Assembly (NCBI GenBank): GCA_016207765.1
Contig: JACQOY010000134.1
Coordinates: 1-12,321, forward strand
DNA length: 12,321 nt
From: Deltaproteobacteria bacterium
Lineage (GTDB): Bacteria; UBA10199; SBBF01
Reading direction: 5' to 3'
Shown: in pieces, positions 7,261 through 12,321 of the stretch
Numbering within the stretch: position 1 is the stretch's first letter
Layout: every line of letters starts with the position of its first letter
The notes under the pieces: model-generated
Database searches by the model: none
What the model was told of the DNA's origin: nothing
The model's input: the letters and a program-made list of their open reading frames with translations, nothing else
Made by a program: the position numbers and the translations under genes

Positions 7261-7949
7261 TGGAGTGTCTCGGCGGAAACCGTCACCAGTGCGGGACGGA
7301 TAAGACGGTCATGCAGGGTAAAGCCGCTCCGGTGGACCTGTACCACCGTCCCCGGTTTGTAATCGCTCGACTCCACCTGCCCGATCGCTTCGTGCCGGTG
7401 CGGATCGAACATCTCCCCTTCAATTCCCACTTTTTTCAGGCCAAATTTTTCCAGGCTTTTTTCAAGTTGTTTTAAAACCATACCCACCCCTTCCAGAATG
7501 GCCTTGGCCTGTCCGGCGGCCTTTCCCCCTTCTGGATTCTCCTGCTTGTCCGCCGAGGCCCCCGCGGCATGATCAATGGTCATCTCGAGGTTGTCGATTA
7601 CCGGGAAGATTTCCTTCAAAATTTTTTCATTGGCATAGCGGGTGGATTCGTCTTTTTCGCGCTCCATCCGCTTGCGGAAATTTTCAAACTCGGCCAGGAG
7701 GCGCAGATATTTGTCTTTTTCGTCTTTTAACTGATTTTCAGCCTGTTTCAGCTTCTCCTCCAGAACCTGGATTTCCTCACCAAGCTGGGAGCGGTCGGCC
7801 TCCGGAAGTTCTTGCGGGGCAGTTTGGGGGGCGGCTTCTGTCCCTTTTGTCTCGTCGGACGGCAGAGGAGCCCCTTTTTTTCCGGTCAGGACATCCCGCA
7901 ACTCATCAACCTTTTCGTCCTTTTTGAATTTGTCGAATTCTTTGGACAT
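7257..7949 (-). CDS. grpE: GrpE nucleotide exchange factor
   Basis: 230-residue GrpE, the cytosolic exchange factor that releases ADP from DnaK. The N-terminal part (about 30-55) is a charged, Ala/Pro/Glu-rich disordered tail; residues about 55-115 form the long coiled-coil dimerisation helix (LRLLAEFENFRKRMERE at 82-98 is a family hallmark); the C-terminal beta domain includes MFDPHRHEAIG (180-190) and GFTLHDRLIRPALVTV (209-224), which are typical. A Gly/Gln/Lys-rich stretch at 129-148 enlarges the four-helix region. ATG at 7949 is chosen because the family begins shortly before the acidic tail and AAGG precedes it; an in-frame start 13 codons upstream would overlap the hemW end. It sits 42 bases after hemW and overlaps the dnaJ-like start by four bases, consistent with one operon. 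No dnaK is present in the window and no CIRCE element is visible. Confidence 0.93.
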   Translation of the reverse strand: MSKEFDKFKKDEKVDELRDVLTGKKGAPLPSDETKGTEAAPQTAPQELPEADRSQLGEEIQVLEEKLKQAENQLKDEKDKYLRLLAEFENFRKRMEREKDESTRYANEKILKEIFPVIDNLEMTIDHAAGASADKQENPEGGKAAGQAKAILEGVGMVLKQLEKSLEKFGLKKVGIEGEMFDPHRHEAIGQVESSDYKPGTVVQVHRSGFTLHDRLIRPALVTVSAETLH

Positions 7950-7991
7950 TACCTTATACCTAGTAAATCCCGATCGACGCGGTGTCAAGGG

Positions 7992-9194
7992 TCACGGCAA
8001 AAATGCGCTCATGATCTGATTGGCAAACAATCTTCCTTTGGGTGTCAGGTATATCCCCTCTTCCCCCACCCACCCCATTTTTCGGAATACGGTAAAGAGC
8101 GGTTCATTCGGTCGTTTTGCATCCAGAAAAAAAAGACGGCGATAAATTTCTTCCGAGATGCCACCGGTCAATCGGAGCCCCATCATGAAAAATTCGGCGA
8201 GGGCCGTTTCGCGCGGAATTTCTTCGCGATCAAACCAAATTGGTGAATCCTTAAGGGCATCCATATACCGCCCCGGCTCTTTATAATTTGTCGTTCGATA
8301 CCCAAAATCTTTTGATCCCTCCGTCCCCTCGTACAAAAAAGAAACCGCTCCCGCCCCCAGGCCCACAAACTCACCGTAGTTCCAATAATTCAAATTATGT
8401 CGGCACTCATGCCCCGGATGCGCGAAGTTTGAGATTTCATACCGGCGGTATCCCCTCTTTTCCAATAGGTTGCCCGTCATCTCAAACATCTCGGCCTGCA
8501 GGTCGGAGTCTGGAGGAAGGGCTTTGCCGGATTGGATTTGCCGCCGGTAAATGGTCCCTTCTTCCACAGTAAAGCTGTAGCACGATAAATGGGGAGGGCC
8601 AAAATCCAGAATCTCGTTTAGATCCGACTCCCACTGTTTAAGCGTTTGCCCGGGAAAACCGAACATGAGATCGGCATTCCACGATTTGAAACCGGCACCC
8701 CGCCACGGGGCGGCACCCCGCCACGGGGCGGCATCCCTCACCAGTTTCAACGCCTCGCGGGCGTCATCGGCCGAGTGGATCCGGCCGAATGCGGCCAAAT
8801 AGGCATCGTTTAGACTTTGGACGCCGACCGAGAGGCGGTTGATGCCGGCCTGTCGAAAATTTTCAAGTTTTTTTGCAGAGATGGTTTTTGGATTGGCTTC
8901 GAGGGTAACTTCAACATCATCGGTAAAAAATACCGATCGGCGAATTTCGCCCAGAAGATCCGCCACATCATTCGGCGGCATCAGTGACGGCGTCCCTCCG
9001 CCCAAAAAGACCGAGCCGATGGATGGGAACGGATCAAAATGGGGAAGGCGCTTGCGCCATTCGGCAAGGAGAGCCTTTTGATACGATCCGAATGGAATTT
9101 CCCGTTCTTTCAAGGCATACGAATTAAAATCGCAGTAATGGCATTTGTAGAGGCAGTAGGGAAAATGGATATATAAAGCGCAGGGGTACTTCAT
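7992..9194 (-). CDS. hemW: HemW, radical SAM heme chaperone (HemN-like)
   Basis: 400-residue protein of the HemW group, often annotated as oxygen-independent coproporphyrinogen III oxidase but in characterised cases a heme chaperone. The radical SAM cluster motif is C14-x3-C18-x2-C21 in HFPYCLYKCHYCDFNS. GGGTPSLM (65-72), EANPKT (99-104), NRLSVGVQS (119-127) and FGFPGQT (178-184) follow family order. The HNxxYW signature distinguishing HemW is at 266-271 (HNLNYW) with GLGAGA after it. A winged-helix-like HemN C-terminal region spans about 320-400. Residues about 155-167 (APWRGA twice) are an insert encoded by an 18-bp tandem repeat. ATG at 9194 directly abuts an AAGGAGG sequence with no spacer, an unusual arrangement created by a palindrome; no better in-frame start is seen. 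First of the tight hemW-grpE-dnaJ cluster. Confidence 0.93.
   Translation of the reverse strand: MKYPCALYIHFPYCLYKCHYCDFNSYALKEREIPFGSYQKALLAEWRKRLPHFDPFPSIGSVFLGGGTPSLMPPNDVADLLGEIRRSVFFTDDVEVTLEANPKTISAKKLENFRQAGINRLSVGVQSLNDAYLAAFGRIHSADDAREALKLVRDAAPWRGAAPWRGAGFKSWNADLMFGFPGQTLKQWESDLNEILDFGPPHLSCYSFTVEEGTIYRRQIQSGKALPPDSDLQAEMFEMTGNLLEKRGYRRYEISNFAHPGHECRHNLNYWNYGEFVGLGAGAVSFLYEGTEGSKDFGYRTTNYKEPGRYMDALKDSPIWFDREEIPRETALAEFFMMGLRLTGGISEEIYRRLFFLDAKRPNEPLFTVFRKMGWVGEEGIYLTPKGRLFANQIMSAFLP
8694..8731. repeat. 18-bp exact tandem repeat inside hemW
   Basis: Two identical copies of an 18-bp unit beginning GGCACCCCG (8694-8711 and 8712-8729) plus the first bases of a third. Each contains a CCCCG-CCA-CGGGG hairpin. 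It encodes APWRGA twice, placed between an alpha helix and the DLMFGFPGQ strand of the radical SAM barrel. A unit with 15 of 18 matching bases lies at 9334-9351 in the next gene. Confidence 0.85.
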
Positions 9195-9222
9195 CCTCCT
9201 TCGCCCTCTGGGCTTCGGCGGA
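9194..9222. repeat. Imperfect palindrome covering the hemW ribosome binding site
   Basis: Arms TCCTCCTTCGCCC (9194-9206) and GGGCTTCGGCGGA (9210-9222) around a TCT loop pair at 9 of 13 positions, with a central block of mismatches. On the minus strand the 3' arm supplies AAGGAGG and ends on the A of the hemW ATG, so the fold would sequester the Shine-Dalgarno sequence. Confidence 0.6.
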
Positions 9223-9236
9223 CAGGTGAATTGCCT

Positions 9237-9842
9237 CTACCGTTTTTTCTTCTTCGCGGCTTTTTTGAGGCCTCGCACATGACGTCCCTTTTTTGATGTC
9301 TGTTTTTTCGTCTTTCCCCCGGATTTCCGGACCGGCAAACCGCCACGCGGCAAGCCGCCTCCGCCTGAGGGAGTCAGGTTTTTGGGAGGGGAGGTGTTAA
9401 TGGAGTACGACTTGCCCCGAAACACCAAAAAATATTTCTTCCCCCGTTGCTGAAGATCCTTCGTGATTTCGTAATAGGGAACCCGCATGAATTTTGCGGG
9501 AAAACTCCCCCCCTTGACGGCGCAATAGAGTGCGTTTTTTTTGCCGATCCAGAGGGAATTTAAATCAAGCAGTTCAATCGATTCGTCGGTCAACGAAACC
9601 AGATAACCGGCAATGGTCCGTTCAACCTTCGTAATCCAGTAAGGAACATCCTCGACTTTTATGTAGACCGGCCTTTCCTCTCCTTCGAGGTAATACTTCC
9701 CATCGGCATCGAGGGCAATATGCTTGTAGAAGAACTGGCAAGTCCGCTCATGAAGAATCGGAAAATCGCCCTGATACCAGTTCCCTTCCGAATCGAGGCG
9801 GATCATATCCTCGACGGCATTCCGACGACTTCTGGGCTCCAT
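9237..9842 (-). CDS. DUF1285-like protein with basic C-terminal tail
   Basis: Up to 201 residues. Residues about 14-147 resemble DUF1285 proteins: IRLDSEGNWYQGDFPI (14-29), then Asp/Gly and Tyr-rich strands, and VYIKVEDVPYWITKVE (59-74). This is a conserved bacterial beta-rich domain of unproven function. Residues 148-201 form a low-complexity tail: a Gly/Pro-rich stretch (GGGGLPRGGLP, 160-170) followed by a strongly basic Lys/Arg run ending AAKKKKR, which could bind nucleic acid or membrane lipids. The Gly/Pro part coincides with a repeat unit also found in hemW. There is no signal peptide. Start is uncertain: ATG 9842 has no ribosome binding site and would lie only about three bases after the predicted transcription start, whereas ATG 9806 (residue 13) has GAGG close upstream and matches the family start. 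Gene is 42 bases upstream of hemW. Confidence 0.65.
   Translation of the reverse strand: MEPRSRRNAVEDMIRLDSEGNWYQGDFPILHERTCQFFYKHIALDADGKYYLEGEERPVYIKVEDVPYWITKVERTIAGYLVSLTDESIELLDLNSLWIGKKNALYCAVKGGSFPAKFMRVPYYEITKDLQQRGKKYFLVFRGKSYSINTSPPKNLTPSGGGGLPRGGLPVRKSGGKTKKQTSKKGRHVRGLKKAAKKKKR
9334..9351. repeat. Single copy of the hemW 18-bp repeat unit
   Basis: The 18 bases starting GGCAAACCG match the hemW unit at 8694-8711 in 15 of 18 positions, differing at positions 5, 6 and 15, and contain a CCGC-CAC-GCGG stem. It lies in the tail-coding region of the DUF1285-like gene and is read in a different codon phase from hemW, so the similarity is at DNA level. Confidence 0.6.
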
Positions 9843-9851
9843 AAGTGGGTG

Positions 9852-9880
9852 AGTATAAAGGTGAATTCTTGAAATGGCAA
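9852..9880 (-). promoter_or_regulatory. Sigma70-type promoter before the DUF1285-like gene
   Basis: On the minus strand TTGCCA (9880-9875) and TATACT (9857-9852) are separated by exactly 17 bases, close to the sigma70 consensus. Transcription would start near 9845. This makes a plausible main promoter for the DUF1285-like, hemW, grpE and dnaJ-like genes. If used, ATG 9842 would be nearly leaderless and ATG 9806 would have a leader of about 40 bases. Confidence 0.55.
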
Positions 9881-9910
9881 GAAATTAATAGTAAAAACAT
9901 GAGTTTACCA

Positions 9911-10951
9911 TTAACAGTAACCGATTTTTCGAAACCAGTCGATGGCACGGACAAAGCACTCTTCCATGGGAGAAGGGGCGTACCCCAGTTCTTTTTTTGC
10001 TTTGGAGATATCCAAAGGCTCCCCATATTGGACAAAGCGAACCCCCAAAATAGGGAAAAAAGGTGGAATTTTGAGGAGATAGAATGACAAAAACTCCGAG
10101 ATCCAAGCTGTCGTCAAAGCCAGCGGAATGGGAATTTTAATCCAGGGCGGAGAAACCCCTGCCAACTTGCAGATAGTTTCAACGATCCAGCGGACCGTCA
10201 CATTATGCCCCCCCAGAATATATCGATCACCGATTTTTCCTTTGCGGGCCGCCAGAACGTGCCCTCTTCCCACATCGGCGACATCCACAACGTTGATTGG
10301 ATGATCGACAAAAACGGGTAATTTTCGGTTCACCAGCTGGGGGATAAGACAAAGTGAGGCCGGCTTGAGCTCGTACGGGCCAAAACAACCGGAAGGATTG
10401 ACAATGACGGCGGGAAGGCCCCCCAGGCCAGGTTGGCCCCCCAGGCCGGGTCGGCCCATTTGGGCGCGTCTTTTTACCTCCTCTTCCATCCGGAACTTGA
10501 CTTCGAAGTAAGGATGCGGAGGCCTTTTTAGATCGTAGGCGCATGATTCATCCGCGAGTAGGGGCAATTCACGAATTGCCCCTACCTTGCGCGGAGAACC
10601 GATGGTAGTCAGCGAACTGGTATAGACCAGCCGGTCGATTGAGTTCAGTTCGGCCGCTTTCAGGACATTTTCAAGCCCTGCCATGGCCATTTTGAGATGG
10701 TAACCCCGCTGAAAAGTGTTGGTGGGATAGTAGGGGGCCGTATGAAACACCCATGAACACCCCTTCATGGCCCGGGCAACCGACCGGGAATCGTTGATAT
10801 CCCCCTTAAACAACTCAACATTGAGCCCTTCAAGATTCCGGGAGGAAGTAACGCCGCGCGAAAAGGCACGGACATCGATCCCCTCGTCCAGAAGAGACCG
10901 CACAACATGGTTGCCGATAATGCCAGTCGCTCCAATGACCAATGCTTTCAT
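9911..10951 (-). CDS. NAD-dependent epimerase/dehydratase (extended SDR, HpnA-like)
   Basis: 346-residue extended short-chain dehydrogenase with a Rossmann nucleotide-binding motif GATGIIG at 7-13 and the catalytic Y148-x3-K152 pair; the upstream TSS at 111-113 supplies the catalytic serine/threonine region. DINDSRSV (51-58), VFHTAPYY (68-75) and VNPSGCFGP (184-192) follow the family order seen in dihydroflavonol reductase-like and hopanoid-associated sugar epimerases (HpnA), to which it is most alike. The exact substrate is unknown. Two segments look inserted: residues about 123-131, encoded by a perfect palindrome, and about 166-180 (GRPGLGGQPGLGG), encoded by an 18-bp tandem repeat. Hydrophobic residues near 271-300 may contact membrane or substrate. 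ATG at 10951 lacks a ribosome binding site; a TTGACA lies upstream. It diverges from parA. Confidence 0.82.
   Translation of the reverse strand: MKALVIGATGIIGNHVVRSLLDEGIDVRAFSRGVTSSRNLEGLNVELFKGDINDSRSVARAMKGCSWVFHTAPYYPTNTFQRGYHLKMAMAGLENVLKAAELNSIDRLVYTSSLTTIGSPRKVGAIRELPLLADESCAYDLKRPPHPYFEVKFRMEEEVKRRAQMGRPGLGGQPGLGGLPAVIVNPSGCFGPYELKPASLCLIPQLVNRKLPVFVDHPINVVDVADVGRGHVLAARKGKIGDRYILGGHNVTVRWIVETICKLAGVSPPWIKIPIPLALTTAWISEFLSFYLLKIPPFFPILGVRFVQYGEPLDISKAKKELGYAPSPMEECFVRAIDWFRKIGYC
10417..10457. repeat. 18-bp tandem repeat inside the epimerase gene
   Basis: Units 10417-10434 and 10435-10452 share 16 of 18 bases (GGCCCCCCAGGCC core), followed by a partial third copy GGCCC. On the coding strand they give GRPGLG and GQPGLG, a Gly/Pro-rich loop after the catalytic YxxxK helix. 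The sequence is in frame and lengthens the protein without breaking it. Confidence 0.75.
10558..10585. repeat. Perfect 28-bp palindrome in frame inside the epimerase gene
   Basis: Arms GTAGGGGCAATTC (10558-10570) and GAATTGCCCCTAC (10573-10585) are perfectly complementary with two bases between them. The ends GTAGGGG and CCCCTAC are identical to those of the intergenic element at 2463-2542. Read in frame it encodes VGAIRELPL, placed between the catalytic serine region and the YxxxK motif. Confidence 0.85.
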
Positions 10952-10959
10952 GAAAAACA

Positions 10960-11042
10960 GCTACCAACGAAATTACCCCTTGTCAAAGCGGGAGGCACGT
11001 ATTAGCAAACTTGCTGTGTAATTTCGCAAGGGCTTGGGTAGC
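10960..11042. promoter_or_regulatory. Large nested dyad between the divergent epimerase and parA genes
   Basis: GCTACC (10960-10965) plus CGAAATTAC (10968-10976) are mirrored by GTAATTTCG (11018-11026) plus GGTAGC (11037-11042), with a 41-base spacer. A related GAATTAC occurs at 11045-11051. A perfect -35 hexamer TTGACA for the epimerase (minus strand, 10986-10981) has its spacer overlapping the left arm; the -10 (TAGCTG) is poor. This could be an operator for a regulator of the divergent pair, but no regulator gene is in the window. Confidence 0.35.
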
Positions 11043-11064
11043 GTGAATTACATGCAACTCGTGG

Positions 11065-11086
11065 TGTTTCGCCGCAGGACGAAACA
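11065..11086. repeat. Hairpin in the parA leader
   Basis: TGTTTCG (11065-11071) and CGAAACA (11080-11086) form a perfect 7-bp stem around an 8-base loop, 42 bases before the preferred parA start. No T-run follows, so it is more likely a leader structure or REP-like remnant than a terminator. Confidence 0.4.
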
Positions 11087-11128
11087 TACAAAATTATGTC
11101 GTTCAAGTCTTGGAGAAGGGAGCCCACC

Positions 11129-11989
11129 ATGATCACAGATAAAATCAGGGAGTTCATCGGAGTTGAAACCGCAAGAAATCTGGAACCGGGGGGAAAGTCG
11201 GCCAGAACCATTGCCGTCTGTTCCCAAAAAGGGGGGGTTGGGAAAACCACCACCGCCGTCAATCTGGGGGCTGCCTTTTCGCATTTTCATGAAAAGAAGG
11301 TCCTGATTGTCGATTTGGATCCCCAGGGGCATGTGGAAAAATCTCTTGGGTCGATCATCCCCGATGGCCTCGATTACACGCCGGTTTCCGCCTCACTTAC
11401 CTCCAAAAAAGGAAACCTGCTCAACTCGATAATCCGGACCAAGCTCGATTTTCTCGACATCACGCCGGGCGACAAGGCGCTAAACGAGGCGGAAGGGGTC
11501 CTTGCGGCCAAAATCGGCCGGGAAATGATCCTTTCGCAGGCCTTAAAGACGACGAAAACCCATTATGACTACATCATCGTGGATTGCCCGCCAAATTTGG
11601 GAAACCTGACCGTGAACGCCCTCTGCGCCGCCGATTTTGTGGTGGTTCCCTGTGAAATGTCGGTATTGGCTTTCGAGGGGGTGACCGATCTTCTGAACAC
11701 GCTCGAGACGGTGAACGAACGGTTGAACAAATCACTCAAAGTGCTGGGGGTCCTGTTTACCCGTGTGGACGGCCGGAACATCACGATGAACCAGTTGGTG
11801 GAAGAAAACCTCAAGAATTATTTCAACGGGAACATCTTCAAGACCCGGATTTCGGTCAACACCGACTTGAACAAGGCCCAGCTCGAGGGACACAGTATTT
11901 TTCATTTCGCCCCCTCCTCCACCGGCGCGGCCAACTATTCCGCCCTGGCGGAGGAGATCGCCAAAAAAGTCCGGAAGTTTGACGCGTAG
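11129..11989 (+). CDS. ParA/Soj/MinD-superfamily ATPase, solo
   Basis: 286-residue P-loop ATPase with the deviant Walker A KGGVGKTT (34-41), containing the signature lysine at 34; DLDPQGH (62-68) is the Walker A'-like strand, and IIVDCPP (149-155) the Walker B. These proteins dimerise on ATP, bind DNA non-specifically and position cargo such as chromosome origins, plasmids or protein clusters. A helix-turn-helix domain is absent, so it is the short chromosomal/Soj-like type. ATG at 11129 is chosen because AAGGGAG precedes it at good spacing; an ATG at 11096 would add 11 residues but has no ribosome binding site. No parB follows: instead the gene abuts a convergent gene. The cargo is unknown; solo ParA proteins often position non-DNA cargo, and its partner may be elsewhere. 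Confidence 0.88.
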   Translation: MITDKIREFIGVETARNLEPGGKSARTIAVCSQKGGVGKTTTAVNLGAAFSHFHEKKVLIVDLDPQGHVEKSLGSIIPDGLDYTPVSASLTSKKGNLLNSIIRTKLDFLDITPGDKALNEAEGVLAAKIGREMILSQALKTTKTHYDYIIVDCPPNLGNLTVNALCAADFVVVPCEMSVLAFEGVTDLLNTLETVNERLNKSLKVLGVLFTRVDGRNITMNQLVEENLKNYFNGNIFKTRISVNTDLNKAQLEGHSIFHFAPSSTGAANYSALAEEIAKKVRKFDA

Positions 11990-12321
11990 TCATCCATTGG
12001 CGCGAGCCATTGGCCGCTTTCGTCGGAACACCATCGGCAATAACAACAGAAGAATAAACGGCAGGGCATCGAGGCCTGCTTGAACCGGATTGCCTGAAGA
12101 AATGAAACAGGAACACCCCTGACCACCGTCGCCAGAATCGGCGTCACTCCCTTCCGAACCGGTATCTTCCGATTCTTCACCGAAAGATGAGGCCCCGGAA
12201 CCCCCTTCTTCGTCTAAGGGCTCATCGAGACCCGTATCAACCGTCGGCGTTGTGTCAGTGCCAACATCTAAAACTGTCGTATCGGTGCCGATATCTGTAT
12301 CTGTCGTATCGGTTTCGGGCG
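11990..12321 (-). CDS. C-terminal part of a surface protein with a MYXO-CTERM-like sorting tail (partial)
   Basis: An open frame enters from the right edge (first full codon 12319-12317) and ends at TGA 11992-11990, giving 109 residues. The visible order is: a Thr/Asp-rich repetitive region (TDTTDTD, GTDTT, GTDTTPTVDTG), an acidic Gly/Ser/Glu linker, GGQGCSC at about 65-71, a hydrophobic stretch ALPFILLLLLPMVF (85-98), and a basic end RRKRPMARANG. GCSC followed by a single transmembrane helix and a basic tail is the arrangement of the MYXO-CTERM sorting signal, which is processed by CPBP-family myxosortases in myxobacteria. The Thr/Asp region is probably a flexible surface spacer. The gene has no start in the window. 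Its stop codon directly abuts that of parA, tail to tail. Identity of the N-terminal domain is unknown. Confidence 0.75.
   Translation of the reverse strand, partial: PETDTTDTDIGTDTTVLDVGTDTTPTVDTGLDEPLDEEGGSGASSFGEESEDTGSEGSDADSGDGGQGCSCFISSGNPVQAGLDALPFILLLLLPMVFRRKRPMARANG
12274..12313. repeat. Direct repeat in the Thr/Asp-coding region
   Basis: The 13-base word CTGTCGTATCGGT occurs at 12274-12286 and again at 12301-12313, a spacing of 27 bases or nine codons, reflecting repeated Thr-Asp-Thr-Thr peptide units in the surface protein. The array probably continues beyond the window. Confidence 0.6.

Noticed and set aside
7080..8740. CRISPR-like array from the direct repeats in the dnaJ-like and hemW genes
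   Set aside because: The repeats are 14 or 18 bp, directly adjacent without spacers, limited to two copies, and inside coding genes.
6448..9194. A defence or toxin-antitoxin system in the compact gene cluster
   Set aside because: The genes are recognisable housekeeping families (HemW, GrpE, J-protein, lipoprotein) with intact motifs; no nuclease, toxin or effector domain is present.
11935..12180. 81-residue minus-strand frame starting MKNRKIPVRKG
   Set aside because: It lies in another frame over the Thr/Asp-GCSC gene and the end of parA, which both have far stronger support. Its cysteine-rich stretch is the shadow of the Leu-rich helix.

Overview
The window looks like ordinary chromosomal DNA from a Gram-negative bacterium of the broad deltaproteobacterial or myxobacterial kind, probably an uncultured lineage. 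This affiliation is inferred from three things: an outer-membrane-type lipoprotein with a TPR plus periplasmic-binding-protein architecture; a C-terminal GCSC, hydrophobic segment and RRKR tail resembling the MYXO-CTERM sorting signal; and a solo ParA-type ATPase. No tRNA, rRNA, CRISPR array, integrase or IS transposase is visible.

Layout. At the left, one plus-strand gene encodes a YhcC-type radical SAM protein (122-1093). From about 1108 to 10951 ten genes lie head to tail on the minus strand. In transcription order they are: an NAD-dependent sugar epimerase; a DUF1285-like protein with a lysine-rich tail; hemW; grpE; a shortened dnaJ-like gene; an LpoA-like lipoprotein; thiL; a cytosolic M48-like zinc peptidase; an rlmD-type 23S rRNA methyltransferase; and a 54-residue hypothetical. 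The middle of the run (hemW-grpE-dnaJ-lipoprotein) is tight, with gaps of about 40 bases or a four-base TTGA overlap. A good sigma70-like promoter sits before the DUF1285-like gene. At the right, parA (11129-11989, plus) diverges from the epimerase and converges on the 3' end of a partial minus-strand gene with a Thr/Asp-rich region and a sorting tail. The two stop codons abut at 11989/11990.

Functional themes are housekeeping: protein folding (GrpE and J-protein), heme or radical SAM chemistry (HemW, YhcC-like), cofactor synthesis (ThiL), rRNA modification, and envelope biology (LpoA-like lipoprotein, surface-anchored protein).

The most unusual aspect is the density of small palindromic or tandem GC-rich elements. 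One family with GTAGGGG/CCCCTAC ends occurs both between genes (2463-2542) and, as a perfect 13-bp-arm palindrome, in frame inside the epimerase (10558-10585). An 18-bp unit is duplicated inside hemW and recurs at 15/18 identity, in a different reading frame, in the neighbouring gene. Other tandem inserts lie within the dnaJ-like and epimerase genes, and a palindrome covers the ribosome binding site of hemW. This looks like a genome accumulating miniature repeats that are tolerated inside proteins, comparable to Rickettsia palindromic elements. I see no classical defence or mobile system.
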